From an uncultured Sphingobacteriales bacterium (lineage in GTDB: Bacteria; Bacteroidota; Bacteroidia; Chitinophagales; Chitinophagaceae), in NCBI GenBank assembly GCA_937991535.1, contig CALKHN010000109.1:186001-250000 (forward strand): a stretch of DNA of 64,000 nucleotides. Reading direction: 5' to 3'. Shown here piece after piece: positions 52,441 to 61,599 of this stretch. The translations under genes and the position numbers were made by a program. The notes under the pieces were generated by a model, which made no database searches, had not been told where the DNA came from, and saw only the letters and a program-made list of their open reading frames with translations. The first letter of the stretch is position 1. Each line of letters begins with the position of its first letter.

Positions 52441-53881
52441 CATCAAAATACACATGCTGGTCGCTGCGGTTGCTCACATACACGTACACGTAGCCGTTCT
52501 TCGGCGCTTTTATATTGGCCAGGGCTAATGGGGAGGTAGCGGCGTTCCAACTGGCGGCCACCTGTGTTTGTGCCACACCGCCGTCGGCGGCGGGGATGAA
52601 GTTAAACCGCTCGTCGAAGAACAGTATCGTGAGGTAGGCCTGCGGCGCATTGATATTGCCCGTGGGACTTACCACGCCGGGGAAACCAGGCGTGGTGGAT
52701 AGCTGCGTACCGATGGCCGTGGCATTGCTCTTTACCAGCCCGCCCGTAACATTACGGCCACCAATGGAGCCGGCAAGGCTGGTGAGCATATTCAGCAGCA
52801 TATCGGGGTTGCTGCTACTGCCGGGCGAGCCTGTAAAGTAATAGCTCACCTGCGCGCTCACCTTGTCTCCCGCCATTACCCTGTACAGCAGGTTGGGGCC
52901 AATGTTCGTGCCTGCCTGGTTGCCTGTGCGGCTTACTGCCGCGCTGCTGTTGTTCGTCCACCCCGTGGGTTTGGCAACTCTTGTAATAGTTACCTCGTTG
53001 CCGGCGCCCGGCTGCCCGAAGATGGCGGCTTCCCTCGTGGCCCTGCCTGTTTCCATCGTGGCCGTGCCGTAGAAGGTGTGGCTTTCTTCGGTCAGTATCA
53101 TCCGCACGTTTTCCTGGTAGTCCCGTATGTAGTAGTCGTACGCCCCTTCCTTGTTGTTGGGCAGGCTAAGGTTGCCGCTGACGATGAGCCCTTCGATGCC
53201 GTCACCCGTTGAAACAGGGGTGATCACCCGGATGCGCCCTTCCTCAAATAATATGGAGGTGAGCGCCAGCCCCGTGCCCGAAAAGGGCGTGGCGGCGAGG
53301 GGTGCAAGGCTCGCCGTTTCCTGGTACACAAATTCGTTGATGGTAACAGTGGCATCGCCGCTTTCGGGTATAAAGGCTCTTTGCAGGGTTTGGCCATCGG
53401 CGCTGTACACTACGCGCACCGTGCCCTTGCCCGTAATGCGGATCAGCTCCGGCTTGTCGAGGTGGTTGTACACCACTCCGCTGCTGCCCGCACCGTCGCC
53501 CAGGGCGTTTTGGATGCTTTTGTTCAGGTCTGCCACCACGTTGCCGTTGGCGTCGTAAACATAGTCGTTGGCCGAACCGTTGCTGCCGTCCTTAAAGTCG
53601 CCGGAGCTGCCGTTTTGGGCGCTGAGAGGCATGGCGTCTGTTACCTTGTCAAGCCTGTTGCTTAAGGAGTAGGTATAGGTAAGGTCGTCTATCGTAACGG
53701 GGCTGGCGGCGCCGGGCAGTACCCCCAAGCGCCCCATTTTCAGCAGGTTGCCGTTCCGGTCGTAGGTGATCTTACCCGTGCCGCTGCCTCCTACTGAAAA
53801 GTCCATTTTGGCGTTGCTGAAGCCGTCGCCGGGATGCATCTGTTCTTTAAAGTTCGCATTTGAAGTCCGAGCCCTGTCCAT
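52415..53881 (-). pseudogene. Rhs/YD-repeat core fragment (truncated both ends)
   Basis: An open frame of 488 codons from an Rhs protein: KITYDRNGNLLKMGRLG, NDYVYDANGNVVADLNKSI, YNHLDKPELIRITGKG and DYYIRDYQENVRMIL are YD-repeat and core motifs. It ends with SDQHVYFDD, where normal Rhs proteins continue into the conserved core end and toxin; instead the mobile element intrudes. The start is also not natural, as it joins another Rhs tail. The sequence is clearly richer in G+C than its neighbours, supporting horizontal transfer. Confidence 0.8.
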
Positions 53882-54344
53882 ATCTGGGTCTATTTCTTAT
53901 CCCTATTAACTGACCGCCCACCTGTTGCGTAACACTCTTGCTATTAATAATATCAGACACAATATTTGCACCTGTGGCAACAAGACTTGTTATACTGGTT
54001 ACGAGATTGACAGAGGTGAAAACCGTTGAGGTTGCAGTTGCAGCTTGCATCGCCGGGCCTAAAACCAGACTCGCTGTGTTGTATGCATAAGTGAAATCCC
54101 TTGCTGCACCCGTCACTCCTGATACTGCGCCATTAACAGAACTTAATGGCTCAAGCCCGTCAAGGTCCACATTCGCTATCGGATCATTACCTGCGAATTG
54201 ATAAGGTGTCAGCACAGCGTAATAATCCGTAAGCGGGTCTAACTGCACAAACCGCCCGATCTGCGCATCGTAATTCCGGAAACCGTAATTGTACCAGTTC
54301 AGGTCCCCATCGTCAAAGAGCTCCTTATCGTTATGATACTTTAA
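53847..54344 (-). pseudogene. Rhs core end plus variable C-terminal tail, no start
   Basis: The frame opens right after an in-frame TAG and reads WYNYGFRNYDAQIGRFVQLD, then the core-end motif YQFAGNDPIANVDLDGLEP. This is followed by ~100 residues of hydrophobic Ala/Val/Ser-rich tail that would be the variable tip domain. The last residues run into the next Rhs fragment. This is a displaced C-terminal cassette of a second Rhs gene. The tail is not a toxin I recognise. Confidence 0.75.
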
Positions 54345-54348
54345 CTAA

Positions 54349-54648
54349 TCATACTTCATACCATTCATCTTCCTGCAAAGGATCATGATCCTTCCAATAG
54401 ATCGAATTGGGATTCATACGTTTTATTAGTTCATAAAGATCTTCATATTTGCACCGTAGTCTATTTTTTTCAAAATCATATGCGTACACTTTCTTTGTAT
54501 AGGCAGCAATAGTAGTTTCAATCATCATATATAGCGAATCATAGTAGCCAATCGGGTAATCAATATAAAGTTGAGGGACTGAATAAAAATATATTTTTCC
54601 ATAACACTTTCCGGGTTTTGTATTATACAGTAGCTTTTTGCCGCTGAT
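54349..54648 (-). pseudogene. Immunity-like protein fragment cut by the inverted-repeat element
   Basis: An open frame of ~100 codons ends with TGA at 54349-54351. It reads YFYSVPQLYIDYPIGYYDSL, then AYTKKVYAYDFEKN, CKYEDLYELIKRMNPNSIYW and ends EDEWYEV. The composition and position next to an Rhs tail suggest an immunity protein. No ATG exists before residue ~45, because the frame begins exactly at the terminal repeat of the mobile element. The family is not recognised. Confidence 0.5.
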
Positions 54649-54887
54649 GGTGTTCCCGCTCTCTATTCTTTACACCGCTCCTGCCTGGTGTTGTCACCAG
54701 CGGGATAACCCATTCTGCTTTAAGGTACTCCTGCTTCTTTCATCACTCCCGAATCAAATATCGCCACTTGTTGCCCGCCCGCCTGCCCGACTACGCCATT
54801 CAGGCGGGGATTACCCAGTCGGACGGGTTGGTATGCCATGCACAATACCTACCCCACATACACAACAACGGCGGCGCGGGAACACCA
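54648..54887. mobile_element. MITE-like element with 12-bp terminal inverted repeats
   Basis: TGGTGTTCCCGC at 54648-54659 is the exact inverse of GCGGGAACACCA at 54876-54887. The 240 bp between have no credible gene and share long blocks with 52260-52440. No target-site duplication is evident. It may be a non-autonomous transposon or a recombination border of Rhs cassettes. Confidence 0.65.
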
Positions 54888-54980
54888 ACATGTAAAAAAA
54901 ATTTGGGCTCAAAAATAAAGCTGAGCTGATTTTGTTTGCCCTAAAATACAGGCTTGTGGAGGTAGACCAATGAGTTAGTA

Positions 54981-55019
54981 TGCGGTGCTGACCCTCCTTA
55001 GGCCGGGTACCGACCGCAT
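54981..55019. repeat. Dispersed short palindromic repeat, copy 2
   Basis: TGCGGTGCTGACCCTCCT to GTACCGACCGCA, related to 13672-13708 with the same inverted ends. Confidence 0.6.
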
Positions 55020-55034
55020 GACTCAAATCTCAAA

Positions 55035-55748
55035 TCAATTGTGGCATTCTGCCGCCACGCCGGGAGCGCTTTGCAATACAGGACTAATAAATGGTATGCC
55101 CAGGTTCATTCCCCTTAAAATCAGCACCATTGCCATAAGGGCTATGCCATAGGGTACGGCCTTGCGCATAGCTGCTCTGACATTAAAGCTCAGCGATGTT
55201 CCAAAATAGCCGATCGCCATCATGGCGGGTAAGGTGCCCAGCCCAAACATCATCATAAACCAAACGCTCTGATCAATGGCTGTACTGGTAAGCGCGGCGG
55301 CAATGGCAACATATACCATACCACAGGGCAGCATACCATTGGCCATTCCAATCAACAGGTACGAAAAAAGATTTTTTTTCGATTGCAATAAAGCAATGAT
55401 AACACCCTGTATTTTTTTGTAAAACGTCAGCATAAAAGGAGGCTGAACGTTTTTTTTATAGAAGTAATACAGAATAAGCAGTACAAAAATGAGTATACCT
55501 ATGCCAATGGAAAACCATTGCTGAAAACCGGCGATGTAAATATGCCTTCCGGCAAAGCCAAACAATAACCCCAATGAAGCATAGGTAACAATACGCCCAA
55601 ACTGGTACAGCAACAGGACGGTAAATCTTTTTAAATGTGACAAATGATGAACCGGCAGCGCCATAGCAAGCGGACCGCACATGCCTACGCAGTGCATGCT
55701 GCTGAAGAACCCCAGCACAAATCCTCCTGCTATAAATTGCCACATCAT
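55035..55748 (-). CDS. TauE/SafE-like membrane protein of the cbb3 oxidase cluster
   Basis: A 237-aa inner-membrane protein with six hydrophobic helices. Motifs GFFSSMHCVGMCGPLAMAL and ANGMLPCGMVYVAIAAAL carry Cys/Met/His residues typical of the DsbD/SafE-like proteins found in cytochrome oxidase clusters, where they are thought to move copper or electrons for assembly. Its ATG shares a base with the ccoH stop, so it is the last gene of the oxidase operon. Confidence 0.82.
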   Translation of the reverse strand: MMWQFIAGGFVLGFFSSMHCVGMCGPLAMALPVHHLSHLKRFTVLLLYQFGRIVTYASLGLLFGFAGRHIYIAGFQQWFSIGIGILIFVLLILYYFYKKNVQPPFMLTFYKKIQGVIIALLQSKKNLFSYLLIGMANGMLPCGMVYVAIAAALTSTAIDQSVWFMMMFGLGTLPAMMAIGYFGTSLSFNVRAAMRKAVPYGIALMAMVLILRGMNLGIPFISPVLQSAPGVAAECHN

Positions 55749-56191
55749 TACATACTTAGTTTTTCTTCACTGTAATAGTGTTCATTATTGCTCACCCATT
55801 CAATTTTTATCGTATAATTTCCAGCTTCGAACAAGTTTGCGTCCAGTTCCTGCATGGCATCTTTATTTGTCTGCAGTTCAAATTTCCTGTCCCGCTTCTC
55901 ATCATAAGCGCAATAAAACCACAGGGAACCCCGCACCTCACTGCCTTTCATTTCTTCGGGCAATTGTACAATAAGCCGGTCTCCGGTTTTTGCAATACGT
56001 ACCCTGCTGCTTAAGGCGTTTGCGCGGCTGGTTCCGTCAATTACCTGCTGGTAATTTAATTCGCTTTTATAATAGCCTTTTTCTACCAACTGAAAGTCGG
56101 TTTGCATGGCCTGGTAAACCATAAAGCCCATCAGGCAAATAAAAACAGCAATCACAATAGTGAGCTTATGTCCCCAGTTCATGTTATTCAT
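55748..56191 (-). CDS. ccoH: FixH/CcoH family protein
   Basis: A 147-aa protein with one N-terminal membrane helix (LTIVIAVFICLMGFMVYQAM) and a periplasmic beta domain. The motif QTDFQLVEKGYYKSELNYQQVID is the FixH signature. CcoH helps assemble or stabilise cbb3 oxidase. It lies between ccoG and the TauE-like gene, coupled to the latter by overlapping stop and start. Confidence 0.85.
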   Translation of the reverse strand: MNNMNWGHKLTIVIAVFICLMGFMVYQAMQTDFQLVEKGYYKSELNYQQVIDGTSRANALSSRVRIAKTGDRLIVQLPEEMKGSEVRGSLWFYCAYDEKRDRKFELQTNKDAMQELDANLFEAGNYTIKIEWVSNNEHYYSEEKLSM

Positions 56192-56249
56192 TTTGCGTTA
56201 ATCAATGTAAATACCAAACTACTGCTATGCAATTACAGAGACTTTTATG

Positions 56250-56362
56250 CGTTACAGGTTTCAGGTTACAAAATACACTCCTCTTTCACTTCTCCCTTTT
56301 ACCTTCTCACCTCTCACTTCTCACTTCTCTCACCTCTCACCATTCACCCCCCTCACGATCAC
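56250..56362. repeat. Heptad array holding the ccoG stop codon
   Basis: The + strand reads GTTACAG, GTTTCAG, GTTACAA, then CTCACTT/CTCACCT units. Read from ccoG the array is GTGAGAA-type and then CCTGTAAC. The ccoG TGA (56359-56361) is its first unit. Confidence 0.8.
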
Positions 56363-57798
56363 TTTGCAGCCGGCCCCATGAAATTAGTGCTGAGCGTTGT
56401 AATCTTATGGTCTCCCTCATACAATCCCACTTTCAGCTTTGTTTTTCTTGCTTCAATGATATTGCGGGGCAGCACAATAAAAAATGATCCTTTTCCCTGC
56501 CCCTCTCTTTTTACCATAATATCTCTTCCTTCGGCTTCTATAATGCTGCCCGGCACGTCTTCCAGCTTTAAAGAAAGCGACACATCATGCACCGTTTTAT
56601 TTATGATTTTGATATTATACAGGTTCGATACACTGTCTGTTCCCCTTTCCTGGTATAGCATACCCCCTGCCCTCATTATCGTGCCATCCACGTCTTTACG
56701 GGATACCAGTAAAGCCGTTAAAAGCCCCGTTAAAACAACAAGGAGAATGGTATAAAATTTCATTCTTCCCGTAAATTTCAGTTTCTTCCCCTCTGCTATC
56801 CCATTTTCTGAAGCATAGCGGATCAGCCCTCTTTCCCTTCCTGTGGCATCCATCATTTTATTACAGGCATCAATACATGAAGTGCAACCTACACATTCCA
56901 TTTGAGTTCCGTTGCGGATATCTATACCCGTTGGACAAACCTTTACGCACTGGAAACAATCTATACAATCACCCAATACAGGCGCCAGCTCAGCTTCCTT
57001 TTGTTTTCTGAACTTTCCTCTTGGTTCGCCTCTTTTATAGTCGTAGGCAACAATCATGGAGTTGCGGTCGAGCAATACGCCCTGCAGGCGGCCATAGGGG
57101 CAAACTACCGTGCAGGCCTGTTCGCGGAAATACGAGAATACACCATAAAACACTCCGGAAAAAATTACGATGGAAAACAAACCGCCTATATGTTCGGATG
57201 CCGGTTCTCTTATGATCTTCAGCAATTCATCCATTCCTATGATGTATGCAAGAAAAAAATTAGAAACAATAAAAGAGAGGAGAAAGAATACGAAATGCTT
57301 GGTGGCTTTTTTTACAACCTTATCGCGGTTCCAGGGCCCCTTGTCTAACAACTTCTGTGCCGGTGCATCGCCTTCTATGGCAAATTCAATTTTCCGAAAA
57401 AGCATTTCCATAAAAATGGTTTGCGGGCAAACCCATCCGCAAAACAATCGTCCGAAGGCAGCCGTAAAAAGTATGATAAATACAATACCGGTAATCATGG
57501 TGATACCGAATATGAAAAAATCCTGGGGCCAAAACACCCGGCCAAACAATATAAATTTTGCTTCGGGTATATTAAAAAGAAATAACGGACGTCCTTTATA
57601 CTGAATGAAGGGAAGGGCAAAAAACAAAACAAAAAATCCCCAGCTCACCCATGTACGGATATTAAATAATTTTCCCTTTGTTTTATGGGCATATACCCAT
57701 TTGCGCTTACCCTTTTCGTCAACAGTAGCTATCCTGTCGCGAAAAGAAGCGGTCCCTTCGTTGTCCGGTTTCCTGTGTGTGTTTTGTTCGCTTGTCAT
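56359..57798 (-). CDS. ccoG: Cytochrome c oxidase accessory protein CcoG
   Basis: A 479-aa membrane ferredoxin (FixG/RdxA family) that reduces copper for cbb3 assembly. Early Cys motif CGWVCPQTIFMEM, then a two-cluster ferredoxin domain CIDCFQCVKVCP and CVGCTSCIDACNK near residues 290-325. Five hydrophobic helices flank it, and a C-terminal Ig-like domain (SLKLEDVPGSIIEAEG) follows. The start ATG follows ccoP by 23 bases. The stop TGA is supplied by the adjacent heptad array. Confidence 0.92.
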   Translation of the reverse strand: MTSEQNTHRKPDNEGTASFRDRIATVDEKGKRKWVYAHKTKGKLFNIRTWVSWGFFVLFFALPFIQYKGRPLFLFNIPEAKFILFGRVFWPQDFFIFGITMITGIVFIILFTAAFGRLFCGWVCPQTIFMEMLFRKIEFAIEGDAPAQKLLDKGPWNRDKVVKKATKHFVFFLLSFIVSNFFLAYIIGMDELLKIIREPASEHIGGLFSIVIFSGVFYGVFSYFREQACTVVCPYGRLQGVLLDRNSMIVAYDYKRGEPRGKFRKQKEAELAPVLGDCIDCFQCVKVCPTGIDIRNGTQMECVGCTSCIDACNKMMDATGRERGLIRYASENGIAEGKKLKFTGRMKFYTILLVVLTGLLTALLVSRKDVDGTIMRAGGMLYQERGTDSVSNLYNIKIINKTVHDVSLSLKLEDVPGSIIEAEGRDIMVKREGQGKGSFFIVLPRNIIEARKTKLKVGLYEGDHKITTLSTNFMGPAAK

Positions 57799-57821
57799 TC
57801 ATTAACTTCATTTACGAGGTT

Positions 57822-58985
57822 TTACCTGGCAGCATTGGCTGCAGGCGCCTGCGCTGCATTTTCTTCCTTAAACAATTGCCCTTCGGCGGCTTTCGCACCG
57901 GGAGGATTGGTACCGTGCAGCGACATTACATAGCTGGCTACCTGTGCTATCTGTTTATTGGAATAACTGGTTTGCCATTGCGGCATTGCGTTGAAACCAT
58001 ATTTAATCGTTTTAAAAATACTTTTGATATCGCCGCCGTGCAGCCAGAAATCATCGGTAAGATTCGGCCCCACCATCCCGCCACCATCGTCTTTATGACA
58101 GGCTACGCAGGCAGCGGTATATACTTTTTTTCCTTCGGCAAGGTCAGCGGCATCAATAGATACGGTAACGGTATTTTCATCCACCGACTCCCCTTTTAAA
58201 GTAAGATAGGCTTTTACCTCTTCATCCGCTTTCTTTACAGAAATCTCATACTCTTCCTTACTCAAAGGCGCACTGTACGATACATGATACCGCCATAAAT
58301 AAATTACCCCAAAGATGATAGTGGCATAAAAACCGTATAACCACCAGGGCGGGAGCCGGTTATCCAGTTCGCGAATGCCATCGTATTCATGATCCAATGC
58401 TATCTCCGCCTCCTGCTCAACAGGCTTAAATTTATTAAACCGGCTCCACCATGCACGCAGCGATTTCGATTTAACCAACGCTTCATCAGTTGCCGCAACT
58501 TTCGGTCTGTCCGCTTTGAGCAAAAACCTGATATTGTACAGTAACACCAGGATCACCAGCATTTCAACAAAAATGATAGCCATCATGGAATAAAAAGCCA
58601 CGGCCGATAAGCCGCCAAATGTTTTTGTGTTAGCAACGGCTGTCTCTATGGCTGTAGCGCTTTCCTGTGCCATAACAGAACCGGATAATAATAAAAACAA
58701 CCCGGTAACAACTACAGCAGGTGTCGCTGATTTTTTCTTTTCTTCTTTTTCCTTTTGCAGTTTAATATCGGCTATCCCCGTCAGCAACTGCCCCAGCATA
58801 AATATTACGACCAGCAATATCAACATTAGGGTTATTAAGGTTAAAGCCAGGGTATTGTTAAGTGTAGAAGGCAGCGGCGGCCCTGCCGCAACGGCGGCTA
58901 AACTTCCTGCAAAAGTGAACAATGCCAGTAATAATAACTGTTTGAGCACAGGGGTTGAGCAGTAGCGATTGTTTTTAAAAAGCAT
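57822..58985 (-). CDS. ccoP: cbb3 oxidase cytochrome c subunit CcoP
   Basis: A 387-aa membrane-anchored cytochrome. The N-terminal half has several hydrophobic helices (longer than proteobacterial CcoP), then the CcoP_N segment DNRLPPWWLYGFYATIIFGVIYL. The periplasmic part carries one c-type haem site, CVACH, with Met ligand region FNAMPQW. The usual second haem is absent, as known for Bacteroidota. It passes electrons to CcoNO. It is ten bases after ccoQ. Confidence 0.9.
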   Translation of the reverse strand: MLFKNNRYCSTPVLKQLLLLALFTFAGSLAAVAAGPPLPSTLNNTLALTLITLMLILLVVIFMLGQLLTGIADIKLQKEKEEKKKSATPAVVVTGLFLLLSGSVMAQESATAIETAVANTKTFGGLSAVAFYSMMAIIFVEMLVILVLLYNIRFLLKADRPKVAATDEALVKSKSLRAWWSRFNKFKPVEQEAEIALDHEYDGIRELDNRLPPWWLYGFYATIIFGVIYLWRYHVSYSAPLSKEEYEISVKKADEEVKAYLTLKGESVDENTVTVSIDAADLAEGKKVYTAACVACHKDDGGGMVGPNLTDDFWLHGGDIKSIFKTIKYGFNAMPQWQTSYSNKQIAQVASYVMSLHGTNPPGAKAAEGQLFKEENAAQAPAANAAR

Positions 58986-58995
58986 ACCATGTATT

Positions 58996-59166
58996 TTATT
59001 GTTCCTGGTTATCTAATGGAATACGGCTGATTTCCTCAATTTTGGCTTTGTCTGTTTTGAACACCCATGTGAGCATCACTATAAAAAAAAGAAAGAATAT
59101 GCCAAATGATATTAGCCCGAGAATATCAACTCCGCTGATCTTTTCCAAATAGTTAATAAATTTCAT
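58996..59166 (-). CDS. ccoQ: CcoQ-like small subunit
   Basis: A 56-aa protein with one membrane helix (GLISFGIFFLFFIVMLTWVF) and a charged tail (KTDKAKIEEISRIPLDNQEQ), ATG at 59164-59166. Size, position between ccoNO and ccoP, and topology match CcoQ, which stabilises the cbb3 complex. Confidence 0.82.
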   Translation of the reverse strand: MKFINYLEKISGVDILGLISFGIFFLFFIVMLTWVFKTDKAKIEEISRIPLDNQEQ

Positions 59167-59187
59167 GTTTCCAGTGTTGTTGATCGT

Positions 59188-61326
59188 TTATTGCTTAGTG
59201 GTTTCAATGACTGAGGCCTGCTGTTCCAGTTTAATATCTGTGCCCACGCGCTGCAGGTAGGCAATCAGTGCAATGATCTCTTTATTGGCAGGCGTTTCAA
59301 TTTTATCTTTTTTGAGCCTGGCAGATATGGCTTCCGCCTGTTCGGCAAGGTGCCGGTTAGCCGTTTTATCGAACCCGGCGGGATAAGGCACACCTAATTT
59401 TTGCATCGCTCTTATTTTAGCTGGCGTACTGGCGGTATCCAGCACATGATCTAACAGCCATGGATAAGCGGGCATCACGGATCCGGGCGACATGGATGCA
59501 GGATCGTCCATATGATTATAATGCCAGCTATCGGGATATTTAGCTCCGATACGTGCCAGGTCAGGACCCGTTCGCTTGCTACCCCATTGAAATGGATGGT
59601 CATATACAAACTCACCCGCCTTGGAGTATTCGCCATACCGCGCCACCTCGTCCCGGAAGGGCCGTATCATTTGCGAGTGGCAGGTATAACAGCCTTCCCT
59701 CACATAAATATCACGACCCTGTAATTCCAGCGGTGTATACGGTTTTACACTTGATATGGTAGGAATATTGGATTTAACCAGAAAAGCGGGTATCATCTCC
59801 ACCACACCACCTATCAACACTACGATCAAACTCACCACCAGTAAGGTAAGCGGCCTGCGTTCAATCCACCTGTGCCAGTGCTCCTTACCATAACTTACTT
59901 TTTTCACTAAAGGCGCCGCCTCGGCAGCTTCGTTGGCAATGAATTTTCCGGCAACGATGGTTTTAAACAGGTTATAACACATCAGCAATGCGCCCGTCAG
60001 ATATAAGGTTCCCCCCACACTGCGGGTGATATACATAGGGATGATATTTGTTACAGATTCCAGGAACTGAAATTTCAGTTGTCCTTCGGGCGTAAAGGTC
60101 TTCCACATTAATGTTTGTGTAAAGCCTGCCCAGTATAACGGTACCGCGTACAGTATAATACCAATGGTTCCCAGCCAGAAATGATTCGTAGCCAGTTTTT
60201 TAGAATACAGGTTTGTGCCCCACATTTTTGGAACAAGGTAATACAGCATGGCAAAGGCCATAAATCCGTTCCAGCCCAGTCCGCCTATATGCACATGCGC
60301 GATGATCCAATCGCTGTAGTGGGCGATGGCACTGATATTTTTTAAACTCAGGAGCGGACCTTCCAGGGTGGCCATACCATAGCAGGTTATAGCCACTACC
60401 ATAAATTTCAGTACCGGATCTTCCCGCACCTTGTCCCAGGCGCCGCGCAGGGTGAACAACCCGTTCAGCATGCCGCCCCAGGAAGGGAAGATGAGCATTA
60501 AAGAAAAAACAGTGCCCAGCGATTGCGCCCAGTCCGGCAGCGCGGTATATAACAAATGGTGAGGACCCGCCCATATGTAAATAAAGATCAGCGCCCAGAA
60601 GTGAATGATAGAAAGCCGGTAGGAATATACCGGACGGTTAGCCGCTTTGGGAAGAAAATAATACATCAACCCCAGAATAGGTGTGGTAAGAAAGAACGCT
60701 ACCGCATTGTGGCCGTACCACCACTGTACCAGCGCGTCCTGCACACCGGCATACCAGCTATAGCTTTTCATGAAAGAAACGGGTATCTCAAAAGAGTTAA
60801 CGATGTGCAGCATGGCTACGGTAACCCAGGTAGCAATGTAAAACCAGATAGCTACATATAAATGCTTTTCTCTTCTTTGCAGAATGGTGCCAAACATGTT
60901 GATGCCAAACACTACCCATACAAGTGTAATGGCAATATCTATTGGCCACTCCAACTCCGCATATTCCTTACCCGAAGTATAGCCCATCAATAAGGTTACA
61001 GCCGCGGCAACAATAATAAGCTGCCATCCCCAAAAGTGGATCCAGCTTAGCTTATCGCTGAACATGCGGGCTTTACACAGCCTTTGCAACGAATAGTATA
61101 CACCCGTAAAAATACAGTTGCCCACAAAGGCGAAAATAATTGCGTTCGTGTGCAGCGGTCGTAAGCGGCCAAACGTAGTAGCCGGCAGGTTCAAACTGGT
61201 AGCAGGCGCATATATCTGGATGGCTGCCCAAAGTCCGGCCAACATACCAACAACAGCAAAAATCACCGTGGCATAACCAAAAGCTTTCACGATCTTATTG
61301 TCATAATAGAATTTTTCTACTTGCAT
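59188..61326 (-). CDS. ccoN: cbb3 oxidase catalytic subunit, fused CcoN-CcoO
   Basis: A 712-aa fusion. Residues ~1-480 are the haem-copper subunit I with twelve helices and the histidine ligands (RPLHTNAIIF, WWYGHNAVAFFLT, IAHYSDWIIAHVHIGGLGWN). Residues ~500-712 are a CcoO-type cytochrome c: GRDIYVREGCYTCHSQMIRPF, GPDLARIG and VMPAYPWLL. It reduces oxygen to water with high affinity at the inner membrane. The fusion is typical of Bacteroidota. Start lies 16 bases after ccoS. Confidence 0.95.
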   Translation of the reverse strand: MQVEKFYYDNKIVKAFGYATVIFAVVGMLAGLWAAIQIYAPATSLNLPATTFGRLRPLHTNAIIFAFVGNCIFTGVYYSLQRLCKARMFSDKLSWIHFWGWQLIIVAAAVTLLMGYTSGKEYAELEWPIDIAITLVWVVFGINMFGTILQRREKHLYVAIWFYIATWVTVAMLHIVNSFEIPVSFMKSYSWYAGVQDALVQWWYGHNAVAFFLTTPILGLMYYFLPKAANRPVYSYRLSIIHFWALIFIYIWAGPHHLLYTALPDWAQSLGTVFSLMLIFPSWGGMLNGLFTLRGAWDKVREDPVLKFMVVAITCYGMATLEGPLLSLKNISAIAHYSDWIIAHVHIGGLGWNGFMAFAMLYYLVPKMWGTNLYSKKLATNHFWLGTIGIILYAVPLYWAGFTQTLMWKTFTPEGQLKFQFLESVTNIIPMYITRSVGGTLYLTGALLMCYNLFKTIVAGKFIANEAAEAAPLVKKVSYGKEHWHRWIERRPLTLLVVSLIVVLIGGVVEMIPAFLVKSNIPTISSVKPYTPLELQGRDIYVREGCYTCHSQMIRPFRDEVARYGEYSKAGEFVYDHPFQWGSKRTGPDLARIGAKYPDSWHYNHMDDPASMSPGSVMPAYPWLLDHVLDTASTPAKIRAMQKLGVPYPAGFDKTANRHLAEQAEAISARLKKDKIETPANKEIIALIAYLQRVGTDIKLEQQASVIETTKQ

Positions 61327-61341
61327 ATCCGGAAATGTTTA

Positions 61342-61509
61342 TCAGGGTTTTATTGTTTCGTTAGAAGGCTTTTCGTTATCAAACAATATTCTTGAAGAGG
61401 GAGAGTAATCATCCTCAAACTGCCCACTTTTCACACTCCATAAAAAAGCTAAAAGAAAGAGTCCGGCTACGGAAATGCTGGCTATTAAAAGAATTACCAT
61501 TACACTCAT
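61342..61509 (-). CDS. ccoS: CcoS, cbb3 oxidase maturation protein
   Basis: A 55-aa protein: MSVMVILLIASISVAGLFLL forms one membrane helix, followed by AFLWSVKSGQFEDDYSPSSR, the conserved GQFDD-like motif of CcoS. It is needed to load cofactors into CcoN. It is the first gene after ccoI and before ccoNO. Confidence 0.88.
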   Translation of the reverse strand: MSVMVILLIASISVAGLFLLAFLWSVKSGQFEDDYSPSSRILFDNEKPSNETIKP

Positions 61510-61578
61510 GATGCAGGAGTTATTTGTAAAAGTATTTGGAGCGGAGGGGATAAGTTATAAGCAATATCAGCAAGTAAA

Positions 61579-61592
61579 ATGACTTTTGTCAT
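61579..61592. promoter_or_regulatory. FNR/CRP-like palindrome upstream of ccoS
   Basis: ATGAC-TTTT-GTCAT is a perfect inverted repeat with a four-base spacer, the layout of an FNR box. It lies 70 bases before the ccoS start, a suitable place for oxygen control of the operon. Confidence 0.5.
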
Positions 61593-61599
61593 GCTATCG

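Noticed and set aside
54811..55026. 71-codon minus frame rich in Arg and Cys
   Set aside because: It lies in the inverted-repeat element and the palindromic repeat; no protein features.
56102..56755. 217-codon plus frame over ccoH, an array and ccoG
   Set aside because: It reads through repeats and antisense of two supported genes.
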